Source: Russula earlei (taxonomy: Eukaryota; Basidiomycota; Agaricomycetes; Russulales; Russulaceae). From it: DNA of 49,947 nt. Every line of letters starts with the position of its first letter. The stretch's first letter is position 1. Made by a program: the position numbers and the translations under genes. The notes beneath the pieces are model-generated. The model searched no databases. It was not told the origin of the DNA and worked only from the letters and a program-made list of their open reading frames with translations. Of the stretch, positions 31,588 to 44,900 are shown one piece after another. The stretch is taken from contig JAGFNK010000394.1 in assembly GCA_025769875.1 (NCBI GenBank), forward strand, positions 1-49,947, read 5' to 3'.

Positions 31588-32693
31588 ATGTCATTTCTTG
31601 GCTTGGACGAAGATCTCAAAGTCTCCAGTCGTGGCGAGTAAGTCTGACGCGTCCTCGTATCTCTTGTGCCTCACGAGCTGAGACAACGATAACTCAAGCA
31701 TCTACCCGACGATCGACCCCAAGGTCCATTATGACGCACAGACATTCTCAGGAAAGGTGGTGCTAATCACGGGCGCATCCCGTGGCATCGGTGCAGAGAT
31801 TGCGTTGCAATACGCTCGCGCTGGAGCCAAATTATCATTGGTCGCTCGCACACAAGCTGCCCTTGACGCTATCAGGGATGCAATCCTTCGTGAACGTCCA
31901 ACTGCGCAGATCCTTACTTCCCCAGCCGACGTGAGGGATGTGACCAAGGCAGGAGAGATCGTGGCTTCCACTGTTGCCCGTTTTGGTCGTCTGGACATCC
32001 TCGTTTCTAACGCTGCTATTCTCCGTCGCATGGACCTACGTATGTTTACACCACGTATCGTTTCACCAGCTGACTTTGTGCCACTCTTAGCGTTCGCGTC
32101 TAAGGATCCCAAAGGATGGTGGGATGTTGTTGAGGTCAACATTCGTGGCACATACAACTTCATCCAGTGCGCGCGTCTCACATTTACGCGATCGTGCTCC
32201 TGCACGCTTACTCTCTATGCACTAGTTTTGCCGTCCCTGAATTGTTAAAAACGAAAGGCCAACTGGTCATTCTTACATCAGTGGCAGCTCAAATGCGAAT
32301 TCCAACAGCAAGCGAGTACTGCGTGTCGAAATTCGCCCTTAATCGTCTTGCAGAGTTTGTCACCGTTGGTGAATCTTGTTCATTTTTATCTTGCATCGAT
32401 TCCAAATGTCAGCTTATTGTCCTTTTGCAGAGTATCCTGACATCAAGGTCTTCGCCGTCCACCCCGGTGGTGTCAAGACGGATATGTATGCGGTGGCCGA
32501 CACCGATTGGGAAGCTAACGCCACTGTCGGTTTATCTGCTGCGACGATATTGTACTTGACGTCAGGCAACGCTGACTATCTTAATGGTCGATATGTTTCT
32601 TCGACGTGGGACCTAGGTGAAGTTGAACGCGATTGGAAGGAAAAGATATTGGCACAGAACGGCCTGGTCTCCAAGCTTTCCATCCCGGTATGA
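31588..32693 (+). CDS. SDR B, right copy: short-chain dehydrogenase/reductase
   Basis: Same five-exon gene as the left B copy and open throughout: MSFLGLDEDLKV, TGASRGIG, NAAILRR, LTSVAAQ, EYCVSKF, HPGGVKTDMY and a final KLSIPV. Exon 4 keeps the full A-run that is short in the left SDR A. Differences from the left B copy are a few substitutions. About 295 residues, probably a cytosolic NAD(P)-dependent oxidoreductase; substrate unknown. Confidence 0.88.
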
Positions 32694-34643
32694 CCGATTC
32701 GACGCACGTCACGGCCGGTTTCGAAGACGCAAGTTCAGTTAGTACTACATTGTTGTGTTACTAGTTGGAATATGTGAGAAACGATCGGATTGACAAATCG
32801 GACTGCTGCCGAAGGCCCGAAGTGATTTCTAAATGTGTTTCTAAATGTGCTGTGTGTTGTGATAGCACCGCAATGAACTCCATTTTCATTCTCAGATAGC
32901 TGTCGACGTCGTCGGCCGCAGGACAGTGGCGAATCATGGCCTCTTGTTTTCGTCCTATGACTGTATTTTGGGAGAAGGTCATTACAACTGATCAGACATA
33001 TAAATTTACTTATCAGTTATGTAGCTTGATTTTAGATGTATCATAACCTCGATTATCGAATCGGAACCGTCCAATTGATAATGATAACTGACTTGTAGTT
33101 ATGTAATTTTAAATAATATGGTGATAAATCATATAATTAGGGTTTATTGGAATTTACATACAATAGTGATAATTAAGCTGAGCTTCATTGCTGGTGGTCA
33201 TTGTTCAAAAATCCTCCTGACGACCTGACTGACCGTGAGTCGAAGATGACCATCTGTCCGTCCGCCACGAGCCTGCCAGGTTGCATCAATGTTCATTCTC
33301 TCCTATGGTGCCATATACATATATCCGATGCTGGAGCGCGGCCGTCGTTCTGAAAGTGGTGGCCACCAAAATCTCAAGGCCCGATTTCAATTTCGGCGTG
33401 CGGCTGTGCCAGTGCCGCCCAACCCACCCATGAGTAGGGGAATCGTTCGTATGTTGGCAGCCCCCTCAGATTTTATTTCTGTACACCCAATCATGATTCA
33501 TGAGATACAGCGTGCCGTCTAGACCTTTTCGTTGCGACGTGACTTTAACTTCTTACCGATGGCCCCCCGATTTACGCCATAGGCTCGGATCCAACCGTTC
33601 CACTTCAAACTCCAGGGCCAGGGCATCTGCATGAAGAGACCAACAGTCGGCTTAGTCCTGGCTCGATGCTGAGTCCGGCGCCGATGCACACGCTCATTCG
33701 CATCCGAATCGATGTGGGATTCAGGCGAGCATTTCGGAATTGACGTAAGGACATTCGCCGGCTAGGTCCTGGACCTCCCTGGAGGTGAGCACCATCAGGA
33801 CACGACTCTACGCCCCAAGTCCATGGGATGATGACTCGGACTGACAGGCGCCCTGTGACAAACCCATCAGCTTCTCCGATCTAGGCCAGGTCTCTCTATT
33901 CAACCGCACGCTACTGTAGTCAGAGTGCGACTATCACATTACGTGCATGATTTCGTATCACCTGTGATGAGTCACCGAGCTCATTTCTGATATCAGGATG
34001 GGGTGCCCGGAGCGCTCCAGTCGGAAGTACGGCTACAGCACCGAGATATGACCAGGTCGGCAACCACCACCCCCAAGCATCCGACGACAACTTACAATGT
34101 CCTTTCATTTGTCCCTATGTTATTCACGTTGAACAGTACCTCCGCCGAAGCTTGAGATAAATATTACATTGAATCCTGTTATTTGACGTCTATTCATCGT
34201 CAAACTGGGAAACTCGCGAGATCTTGACTAGACGAAGCGCCCTCCCGAGATGAGCGCATTAGCAAAACCTAGCGTGAGTCCCGTAGTTTAGTATTAGCAA
34301 GCAACTGACTAACCGATCCCTTGCCCAAAAAACCGACATGTGTATACCCTTTCAAGCTTCTCAAGCGCCGATTGCCCAATCGATGATATGCATTCTTGGG
34401 AAGATAACGATATGCCTACAAGACAAGATCGCACCAATTGACAGTCTGCGAAACTGACGAGGAGGCATTATTCATCATCGGGAGTACGTGGATACTATCC
34501 ACCTCGGTTCTGACTCATGACGTCGGCGTTAGTATGTGTTCCCTCTTTTGAATTGAAATCGTTCATAGTCTCAGTAAGCCAAGAAATGTCTGTTTCCTCG
34601 CCGAGTGTGAGAAATCTTCGTCATTGCTATCTGGTGACGGGCA

Positions 34644-34649
34644 TATAAA
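34644..34649 (+). promoter_or_regulatory. TATA box of SDR A (right)
   Basis: TATAAA about 50-60 bp upstream of the two candidate starts, within the block shared by all A and B copies. Confidence 0.6.
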
Positions 34650-34696
34650 CTGCCCATGCGCCCATATCCCGTCTAGTTTGAATATTCTCAAAGACA

Positions 34697-35804
34697 ATGG
34701 TCAGTATGTCATTTCTTGGCTTGGACGAAGATCTCAAAGTCTCCAGTCGTCTTGAGTAAGTCTGACGCGTCCTCGTATCTCTTGTGCCTCACGAGCTGAG
34801 ACAACGATAACTCAAGCATCTACCCGACGATCGACCCCAAGGTCCATTATGACGCACAGACATTTGCAGGAAAGGTGGTGCTAATCACGGGCGCATCCCG
34901 TGGCATCGGTGCAGAGATTGCGTTGCAATACGCTCGCGCTGGAGCCAAATTATCATTGGTCGCTCGCACACAAGCTGCCCTTGACGCTATCAAGGATGCA
35001 ATCCTTCGTGAACGTCCAACTGCGCAGATCCTTACTTCCCCAGCCGACGTGAGGGATGTGACCAAGGCAGGAGAGATCGTGGCTTCCACTGTTGCCCGTT
35101 TTGGTCGTCTGGACATCCTCGTTTCTAACGCTGCTATTCTCCGTCGCATGGACCTACGTATGTTTACACCACGTATCGTTTCACCAGCTGACTTTGTGCC
35201 ACTCTTAGCGTTCGCGTCTAAGGATCCCAAAGGATGGTGGGATGTTGTTGAGGTCAACATTCGTGGCACATACAACTACATCCAGTGCGCGCGTCTCACA
35301 TTTCCGCGATCGTGCTCCTGCACGCTTACTCTCTATGCACTAGTTTTGCCGTCCCTGAATTGTTAAAAACGAAAGGCCAACTGGTCATTCTTACATCAGC
35401 GGCAGCTCAAATACGAATTCCAACAGCAAGCGAGTACTGCGTATCGAAATTCGCCCTTAATCGTCTCGCAGAGTTTGTCACCATTGGTGAATCTTGTTTT
35501 GTATCGATTTCGAATGTCAGCTCATTATCCTTTTGCAGAGTATCCTGACATCAAGGTCTTCGCCGTCCACCCCGGTGGTGTCAAGACGGATATGTATGCA
35601 GACACAGGCGCCGATTTTGATTTTGAAACCAACACTGTCGGGTTATCTGCTGCGACGATATTGTACTTGACGTCAGGCAACGCTGACTATCTTAATGGTC
35701 GATATGTTTCTTCGACGTGGGACCTAGGTGAAGTTGAACGCGATTGGAAGGAAAAGATATTGGCACAGAACGGCCTGGTCTCCAAGCTTTCCATCCCGGT
35801 ATGA
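34697..35804 (+). CDS. SDR A, right copy: short-chain dehydrogenase/reductase
   Basis: Intact mirror of the frameshifted left SDR A. Two in-frame ATGs (34,697 and 34,706) precede SFLGLDEDLKV; the second matches the start available in B. Five exons with introns at the same positions as B and C. TGASRGIG, NAAILRR, the Ser segment, EYCVSKF and HPGGVKTDMY are present. It differs from B mainly by the DTGADFDFETN segment after TDMYA and by a shorter fourth intron. The stop is at 35,802-35,804. It is convergent with the FYR-domain gene, 3.8 kb away. Substrate unknown. Confidence 0.87.
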
Positions 35805-36380
35805 CCGCTTCGACGCACGTCATGGCCGGTTTCGAAGACGCAAGTTCAGTTAGTACTACATTGTTATGTTACAAGTTGGAATACGTGTTGTCAGGTAGAA
35901 ACGATCGGATTGACAAATTGGAGTGCTGCCGAAGTGATTTCTAAATGTGCTGTGTGTTGTGAATAGCACCGCAATGAACTCTATTTTCAATCTAAGATAG
36001 CTGTCGACGTCGTCGGCCGCAGGACAGTGGCGAATCGTGGCCTCTTGTTTTCGTCCTATGACTTTATTTTGTTTACTTATCAGTTATGTAGCTTGATTTT
36101 GAATGTATTATAACCTCGGTTATCGAATCGGAACCGTCTGGTTGATAATGATGACTGACTTGTAGTTATATAATTTGGAATAATATGGTGATGAATACCC
36201 CCATAATTAGGGTTTATTATTGGAATTTACATCATAAGTGATAATGAAGCTGAGCTGTTCGTTGGCTCTTCATTGCCTACCCTTGGCGGCAGGAATTCCT
36301 AGTGGTGGTCCTTCGCCGTCGTTCTGAAAGTGGTGGCCACGAAAATCTCTCCGAGGCCCGATTTCAATTTCGGCGTGCGA

Positions 36381-39300
36381 CCATCACGGTTTGATCGACG
36401 GATGACTCGGTCGGGACCGTCTTCAGCTCCCTCCCCGACGTGTCGCCTTCCGGTCCCAGAAACTGGCGCGACGGCCTGGCAGGCGGATCCACCGGCACCC
36501 TTCGCCGGGCTTCACCGTCCGAGTCCTCTCCCTCGTTCAAGTTGCCTTACGGTTCCGGACGATAATGAAGTGATAAATGCGTCGCTACGCAATAGCCATG
36601 TAGACCCCCCCCCCCCCAATAAACGTATCACGGTCGGATGCATGCTCTAGAGTTCTAGCCTGAATGCGGTGGGGCAGCACAGCCAACTTGGAACGAGTGA
36701 GAAGCGCAGAAGCACCAGTTCCTGGCAGACGCCTCGCCACATTAACGGATGGGGAAAAGGCCGCCATTCATTTCTGTCTGTCCGCCACAGTCCGCGGGCC
36801 GTCACGCTACTAGGTAGGATCATACATACTGCGTCCGACGGCGCACTTCGTCGTTCTCCTGACTCGTACCCAGCTGCCGAGACCAAGACCACTGGCAACC
36901 GGTCTCAGGTCGTCGTCATCGCCCTCGATTGATACCAGCAAACCGGGGAACATTACGTTTTGGGCGGCGCGTTCCAACCTTCAATACCCGGACCTGATGT
37001 CATTTGTGCAGGAAGATGTCCTGTTTTGGCATGGGATCTTGGTTCGGGGGCACCCCTGTTCTACCTAACAATACTGAGACGTTGTGTTGACTTGCATTCA
37101 GTCCCTCAACGCCGCTTATATACACAATGCGATTGAAAGATCCCAAACGCCGCGAGTCACAAGCTTACTCAAACAACAACGTCTTCTCGAGACCTTGGAC
37201 GGTGCTTTCCACATCACGGAAGTTTTTTCTCTTACGTTGTCGTCCTCCCAGGACCACGAAACGTGTTGTTGGACTGCGCTGCTTCCCGCGCTCTGTAGAG
37301 CCGCTTCAGCTTCTCTCTGACCGAGGCCCGATAATTCTAGCAAAGTGCGAGCGCCGGATAGAAGGGAGAAATCATCTGTGCTTGGTGGCCCTGGCAAGGC
37401 GTGAGCTGTGTGTGGGCAACCAGCCAGCCGGCAATGTGAGCTCCGCGCATCAGAGCGCAAGAACGCGAACTTGCACCGCCTCGGCGATTCGGCGTGCCGT
37501 GTCGTGCCGTGCCCTCGCTTCGCGCGCCACGCGCTCGCCGGGGAATCGCTTTATTTTTTTTTTCATCTTTCATTTCTGTATATTCTTGATCGCGATCGAC
37601 TTCGGATACCGGGCGAGGGAGCCGTTCGATGGCGTGATTTTCATTCACGCATGATACGCGATCCGTGATGAGACCGCGTACTGGCATGGCGTGCACATTG
37701 TGCGGGTGGCTGACTGCGCCTTTTATGGGCCCCCCCCCACTCACAGAGCAGACCTCAGACGGGGCAAGGCCGTTCTCTCTGTTTGCAATATAGATGGGTG
37801 ATGGAGACAATGATCGATGATGTGGGGCTCCCGACCCGTGCCCACACGGACGCCACAAGCCCGCGAAAGGTTTCTCCGATACGCATTGATGCTGCAGCGA
37901 CTTGTGCCCCATTGAGCTGATGCCGCTCCCGTGCCCCGACACTGTTGTCTCACGCCGGTGTGTGCCACCACAACTGTAACTGATTGCAGCATCACCACCC
38001 TTGTGCGCGGCATCCAGTCGCCGTCAACGGTTCGCTTTCTCAACTCGGTCGTCCGTCCGCCAAACAAATCCAAAAAACCCAAAAGAAAAAAAAAAAAACC
38101 GGCATCGCCCCGCGTGCCGCCGAACCACCGCCCATCGCTTCGGATATTATCGCGACCACTTTTGCCCCTGCCCCACAACATTGTGGCGTCCGGGCTGTCG
38201 AAGCAGCCCCCGAGAACCCCAAACCCCCCCCCCCCCCCCCCTCAAAAAAACAAAAATTCGCATCGCGTCGCCCGAGCGGTTGACAATCGTATCACGATGC
38301 CCCTTCATTGGGCCAACACCATTGGGGGATTGACCGGAATGGGGCTAGCCGTTACTTGATGGCAAGGTCGTTCATATTCTAGCGAACGGGCCACTGGAGG
38401 TTCGGGGTGGCACGTCGGGCGCCTGTGCAGCTGCATGGTGATATATATGAAACAACTTTCCTCTCGAATACTTTTTTTCCTCTTTATCCCCCCCCATAAC
38501 GGTCATCTAACGAAGACATCATTACGGCGTGGAGGCGTCGGTACTTCTGCTTCATGATTCCCTCGGCCACGTGGAATTACAACGACCAAAAAGAAATGAG
38601 GTCCAAGGATAGAGGAAAGAGCCTCTCGCTTCTTCGACTCGGACTGATCGGTCTTTATTATTTACGCGCCTACGTGTCCGTCTGGTTTTTTTTTTTTAGA
38701 CAAGCACACACTCAGAAATGGGTTGGGTTATTGTGTGACTTATGGCCGCGGCTCTAAATCGGTTGCCGTCGTCAGGGTTTACCCTAGTTCTCTTCTGTCC
38801 TTGGAATTCTGGCCACAATTACACAAACACTTGTACAAGCGCGTCCAAACTCGGGGGGCTAAACTGGCCGAGAAGAAAAAACGTGACGAGCACCCTGCCA
38901 ATTGACTGACAGCTGCATCAATCATCAACATCATAAAATGAGAATTCACCCTCACCTCATAGAATCAATAAGTCAAGCCGTAGAATTTGATCCAAGTACG
39001 ATAGGAGGTAACATCCCTTTACAGAGGGTTGTTGACACAAGTGATGAGGTAAGATGTCAGCCCCGTATACTACCCCATCAATCCCGGCACTGGCCTCGCA
39101 ACGGGCGGAGTCCCCACGGGGGCCTTCCACGAACAGGATGAGAACCACTCGTCGTGGATGTTTCTGCTCTTTGCCCCATCAAACACAATTCCAACGCAGC
39201 GACCGGGTAGTAATCGGGCCGTGCACCCGAGGCGCCCAGAGCGGTTCAGTTCGAGCTCGGACGCCTGGAGCTGGGGGCAGTGCATGCAAGTACACATAGA

Positions 39301-39596
39301 CGCACGGAAATGAGAGTTCGTGCATTCCACGAGTAACAACAGAGGCTAAGATGAATACAAACACAGAATAAGAGGGAGAGGAAAGGACCAGACACGAGAT
39401 GATGAGGGACTTCGAACCAATGATTGAGAGCGATTCAGTCAGAGCGGAATAAATACAAACAGAGACGACAGGACGACAGGACCAGTAATCAAGGGGGCCG
39501 ATAATAAGCATTCCAAGACTGCGAGTATGCCAACACAGGAAGCAATGAGACCTAAGAGAGGAAGTCGGTGAAGCGAGATCGAGCTTGAGGATGACG
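36381..39596. other. Right-arm stretch without a convincing gene
   Basis: Mirror of 592-3840. Indels between the arms disrupt the longest ORFs (for example 37,127-37,654 against 2529-3113). The best coding hint is a frame at about 39,055-39,305 reading VYYPINPGTGLATGGVPTGA, whose only indel between the arms is 3 bp and in frame. No protein family is recognised and no full gene model could be built. Confidence 0.45.
38224..38241 (+). repeat. C18 homopolymer, mirror of the G20 tract
   Basis: Eighteen C followed by TCAAAAAAAC; two bases shorter than the left-arm tract at 1952-1971. Confidence 0.85.
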
Positions 39597-41958
39597 TTAC
39601 CGCTCGGCCGAGCCCGCGCTTCCGCTGCTACTCCCACGCGTGCGGCCGGGGACAATCGCGTGGTCTGAACCAGATCCAGAGCGTGGAGACGTTCGTGAAA
39701 CATACAGTGGTTCGGGATATGCATTCATAATGCTCGCAAACTTTGCAGGTACGGGGGGAGGGGCGACAGGAGAATGGTGTGGAGGGGGCGAGTGTGAGCG
39801 CGTGGGGGGCGGTTGGGCGTACGGATTAAGGGGGGGTACATCGCGTGGAGAGTGGCGGTGTGCAGAATGGGGCGAGTAAGCGGGATCCTGTGGTGGGTAT
39901 CCATGACTGCGAGGCATTATCGGCGGCAGGTCGTCCGGGGGCCCCCCGTTGCTGCTGCGAGAGTCGCGTCGCGCGTGAGAGTACGGACGTTCAAGAGGGG
40001 GAGCACCTCGGGCATCAGAAATCGGTAGCTCGCCGTCAGGGATAATGTCCATGGAAGTTGAGTCACGGGAACTGCGCCGTTCGTGACCGTTACTACTATT
40101 TGGACTGTCGTATTCATCGGGTAGAGCTGGGACAACCATAGCGTGGCGACCACCGAGAGGTCTTCCAGAACTGCGTAGTCAATCAACCTGCGACGCAGTG
40201 TACGATGAAAGGTTCGCTTACCCGCCCTCGTTGAAATTTTGCCATACATAATCTTTGAGTCGGTCAGCGCCCGGGAGCTCCTGAATGAGATGCTTGATGG
40301 TGTTCTGTCCCAAACCGAAGAAGTCGGGTCCAGAGACCGAGTTACTATGTTGCCGGTTTCGAACATGGTTCGCCGCGCGAACGACGACAGACCAGGCACC
40401 AGTGGCTGTGCCGGCGATGATGGGTTTATCTGCCATATCATTTGCAATTATCTGGAATTTGGGACCGTCACCGCCATCAAGAATAGTGCAATTATACACC
40501 GTCTCCGCATTGGGGTCGCGCGCCGAGAGGTAGCGCCTACGAAATTGAGATCAGTCCGATGAAGGACGGGTCAAAGCTTATTATTACCTATTAACGGAGT
40601 ATCCCACGGGAAAGATATAACGCTCGGTATGGAAATGCTCTCGCATACAGACCTCACCAAGGCAATTTACAGTCATGATACCGACATTGAGGGGGAGTAT
40701 AGGCCGGCCATTCTTATCACGAGGAACCATGGGGATAGAGTAGCTTTTCGATGTCACGGTATGGGCTTTCAGCCGTTTTGGCTTTGTATGACGTTGGACT
40801 GTGGTCGATGGAATGGAGGTGGCCGAGGGACCGAGAGAAGTGGGAGAGCCTGGACCCAATTGGTTGGGGGTATCCAAAGGGTTGTTGCCATTGGCGTTGC
40901 GTAAGGTAGCCGATGAGTCGCCGTCGGTGACGCTGTAATGTTCGGCATCAGACCCTAATGGGGACATTGGGGACCCAGGAGAGAGTTGATGATGCGAGGC
41001 AGGAGGAACGCCAGCGTTGTTGATGAATTGCGGGATCCGGTGCATACTCTGACCGGAAGAGGGGGGAAGTGGTGCTGGCTGCGGTGGAATGGCTGAGGGA
41101 GGTTTGATCCTGATGCGCTTGCCAGAAGAGGTCACAAGGGTCTGAGAGGATGCGGAGACGGTTGTAGGGGAACCGCCGGGATTGGCTGGGGCTGGAAACG
41201 AAGGCGGACCTGCGCCGTCCTTGGATTTGGGTGGGTTGGGGGGAGCGGCGGCGGCGGCTTTGCCTCTCCTCGGTGCCTTGCGAGCATCACGGGCCTCTTC
41301 TTCTTCACGCTCCTTGATCTCTTCCAGCTGGCGCTTTCGAGCTTGAGGCCCGATATGCCGAGAAGTATAGAGGGGATCCACGGAGGGATCCTCGGTCCTG
41401 ACCTCATCCAAAGCTTCATGCAAATTGGCCTGGAAAGCGGTCTGGGCTTGAGTTGATTGGAGAGCGCGAGGAAAGGCAGTCGGCGTGTGAGAGGGTTGCT
41501 GAGCAGCATTTGGGCTGTGCGGGATTGGGCTCGAAGGCTGTCGGGCGACGGCGGCTTCCAATTCGAGGATTCGATCCAGGAGCATGCTAAAAGAGGATTA
41601 ACACTGTTGACAGTGCATGACAGGTGGGCGAGAATCGGGTACCCTTTTTCAGTGCACCAATTAGCGTTTCGCTCGCCTGAACGCCTGAGCTCATCCTCTA
41701 AATCCTTGTATTTCTGTTGGCGGGGATCAGTCGAAAGGATGATGGGAGCGATATTGGGGTGGGAGAGCTGACCTCTTCAAGTTCCCAGTACTTTCTCTTG
41801 AGCTTATAGTATTTGTCGCTGAGGTCTCTCGGGTCCTTGGAATTTTGGATGGAGGAAGGGGAGAATGGCTGATGGGGGGGGACGGGGGGCGGGCCCATGA
41901 TGACGTCTCTATCTGGGGGCGGAGGTGGGGGGAGCATGGGGGCAGACCGGTGGGACAT
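39597..41958 (-). CDS. FYRN/FYRC-domain protein (TBRG1-like)
   Basis: Five exons, approximately 41,958-41,773, 41,717-41,648, 41,588-40,588, 40,536-40,222 and 40,170-39,597, give about 710 residues. A proline-rich N-terminus (MSHRSAPMLPPPPPP) leads to a coiled coil (DLSDKYYKLKRKYWELEE continuing through DLEDELRR and DRILELEAAV). A disordered Ser/Pro region follows, then FYRN (PILPLNVGIMTVNCLGEV, HTERYIFPVGYSVNRRYLS) and FYRC (FQIIANDMADKPIIAGTA, TGAWSVVVRAA, FFGLGQNTIKHLIQEL), and the Ser/Pro/His tail shared with the left arm. FYR domains occur in chromatin and transcription regulators such as TBRG1, MLL and KDM5 relatives, so a nuclear role is likely. The start at 41,958 is the first ATG before the conserved part; an upstream in-frame ATG at 42,156 is probably leader. 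Confidence 0.82.
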
Positions 41959-44900
41959 TGAGGAAGGGAGAAAGGGAAGGGAGAGACGGTGGAGGGAGGG
42001 AAGAGGAGAGAGGGGATGGAGAGAAGGCCGGCCGCGACTTGCCAGTTGGGCGAGCCGTGTTTGGGAAATGGTTGTGTCATGACGGACAAGCCAAGCAACC
42101 AACCAAAGGAGTGATCCAGGAGAGACAAGACGACTCAGGGCCACCTGGTCACACATTCATTTGTATTATTATTATTAATCTGGAGGTGCCAACCGTACGG
42201 ATATCACATCCCATCGATGGTAGGCAGAGAGACCAGATGAGCTTTTATTCGGCGGTCAGAGGGGCTGTGGCTGCGACATCCCTAATTAGTCCCTCGTCGC
42301 GGCGTTGAGTCGGATCCTTCCCTTTTCCGGAAACTCCCCAAACTCCTGAGTGCTAACGATTCCCCGGGTCCCCCCGTTCCTGACCTCGCTCGCCACAGCA
42401 TTCCACCTGATCGCCGCCTATCTTCAACTCATCCATGGGTCCCAACTGGCCGTACGTAATTTACTCTATCAACGGCTCCACGTGGATCTTTTCCTCGCTC
42501 GCTCGCTCGCTTGCGTGCAAAAAGTAGCTCTTCGGTCCGGGGACTTGGCTTCCCCCGATTAGGTTACAGTCTTGCCTTTTCAAGTATATGACACGTGTGA
42601 CATCGCACCCACTTTAGTACGTCCGTGTGAGGCCCGCCGCAGAGCCAAGCGCTTGCATCATCCCTCGGACTCCGCCACAAATATTCCATCTTGTATAGAT
42701 AGCAGGCCGCCCCCTAACTGCCCTCATCACTTTCCCCGTCCAATACGCCACACAGCCTTCTTAAACTCCGTGGCGTTCGCTTCGGGTCCACCGTGCCCGT
42801 TTATCGCCCCCCAAGATCCTTTTCTTGTTGGAAACTCCACCGCTTCTCTTTCCCATTTCCATGCCATGCTCCTATCCACCCACCTGCGCAGTATCGAGTA
42901 TCAAACCCCATGATACACTGTGCCCCTGAACGCCTCAAAACGCCCGAACGACGGTGTTGGTCAGTGCAGCCTGTCATCTGTCAACCTCGCCGTCTCTTCT
43001 CATGGCCGGCGCTTCTACGTATGAACTCGTACGGCGCCAAATGGCTCATTTTTCGCCCACCGGGCTGGCGCCCATCTATTTCGCTTCGGCAATCCTGCCC
43101 TCTCAGCCATTGCGCTCTCAAACTCCGCACCTTACGACCTCATCTTTGTAACATCTCTCAACGGCTCCTCCCAGAGATAACAGGTCCCTCCCACCGGCGC
43201 CTGGACCTGACACGACCTGCCCGACCATCCGTCCGGACAGCGCCATGTGCGACGGGGCACGCATCATCTGTTCCTGACAGTCGTTCGGCAGCGTAATTGA
43301 ACATCATTTGGTGGCGGCGTTCGATTGTCATGGGACGAGGTATCTCTCAACTCACAGAAGGGATTTGCTCCCGGGCGCGCGTGCTGTTTCTTTTTCCCTC
43401 CTGATTGCAGCGCTCCGCCGAGAAACAGGCGCTCTCAGGTACAACATAGGTACCTGCAAGTGGTGAAAAGGTCTAGAACCGTAAAGGGGGAAAGTTCACG
43501 AGGTCGTGCTCAAAACCTAAACAGAAGCGCGTGGCGTGGCGTTCCCGAATGGAGAAACGGACATTGGATGAGAAGTGGGTAGGGGATTGTCGATATTTAC
43601 GCTTGTTGGAACTTGGAGAGAGGCCCGTGTAATCGTGGGCGACCGCGAGCCTTTCATTTGTCTGCTTCTCATCCTTGCCAACTGGCTGTCCCGTGCCCAA
43701 TGGTCGTAGTCAAGACACGTAGTTGGCGCCGGCTCGAATTCCCCCTCCCCCTCCTCCCTCTCCCTCACACGGACCATTGTACATGTGTCACGGCTACTAG
43801 CACGGAAATTTGCACAAAACACCACAATCTTTTGCAATATTGGCCAACTCGGAAACGTGCGTCCTGTACGTTATGCATCTTACCCGGGTCTCAGGGAGTT
43901 GGCCAGTAGTTCGCTTGGCTTTACGCCCCTTATCTCCATGATCGTCTGTTGTGAGGCGTATGAAGACGTGGTCAGTCATTGTATCCATGACCCCTGCGCC
44001 CAAAGGAAAGTTTTCCTGTACTCCCAGTGTATTGGCATGTCAGCGCCTGTTATGGTATGGCCAGGGCAAATTATGTGACGTGTTGATGGAGTCTCTTTTT
44101 GATACGTCTGCTGGCATGATCTCGTCGCTAGAGAACGGGCAACGGTAGAGACCCACAACCATCTGCGCCCCATACTAGGGAAAGGGAACAATTGTCCAAT
44201 AATAACATGTACGCACTTTAAGGTGAGACGGTGCCCCCAATAATACATCCATTGCACGAATATGGGGTCATATGATATATGACTCCTCCACGTAATATGA
44301 GTGGAGTTCCGCAACGACACAAGTACGGGATCGAATTGAACGGCACTGCCGAGGACAGAGGCGCCGTTGGACACTCACAAAGAGCTGCTGCCTGCTACTG
44401 CTCTGCTTGGGCTGGCCCCGCGAATTGATTGAGAGGTCCCATCGACAACCGCCGGCCCGGACCTGGACCCCTGGACCTGGACCCTGAACGGCGATCCCGG
44501 GCGACGGCGATAACTGTCATCGCTGTACTTCTCACTGACTTGTCACCGGATCGTGTGTCTCTTGTCATGCGGCCATGCTCTCCCACCACCACAAGGCGAG
44601 ACAGACGGCAAAGGCGGCGAAGTGGCGGGGGCGGTCTCGATGATGGCCGCAGGTCGTGACGACGGTGTCAATGGACGGTCGTGCCGTGCCGTGCCTTTGC
44701 CGGAGGAAAAACGGACAGCCGCAAGGTGGTGGTGGTTGGCACAGCCCCTCCCCTGGCAGGGATGCCCCCTCCAACGGCAATATTTGATTTTCTTCTTTTC
44801 TTCTCTTCTCTCTCTCTCTATTTTTTTTTTTTTAAGGAACGGCCCATCATCCGACTCCCCAACCCCATCCACGACAAGTCCCTACAGTTGGGGGCCAGCC

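Larger units (their letters stand above)
30310..33403 (-). repeat. Tandem unit containing SDR B (right)
   Basis: Mirror of the left unit 6851-9950 and directly repeated by the unit at 33,404-36,380. The boundary is set at the shared CCCGATTTCAATTTCGGCGT sequence (about 33,381 and 36,358). Confidence 0.8.
33404..36380 (-). repeat. Tandem unit containing SDR A (right)
   Basis: Mirror of the left unit 3848-6850. It contains the intact SDR A. The AT-rich 3' flank (about 36,060-36,240) repeats that of unit B (about 33,000-33,180). Confidence 0.8.
26079..40188 (-). repeat. Right arm of giant inverted repeat
   Basis: Reverse-complement partner of 1-14,209. The inner end is set where the two CRN first exons stop matching closely (about 26,079 against 14,209). 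The outer limit given here is only the position that pairs with window base 1; the right arm may extend further into the FYR gene, because its partner sequence is off the window. Gene order and intron positions are the same as in the left arm. Confidence 0.95.
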
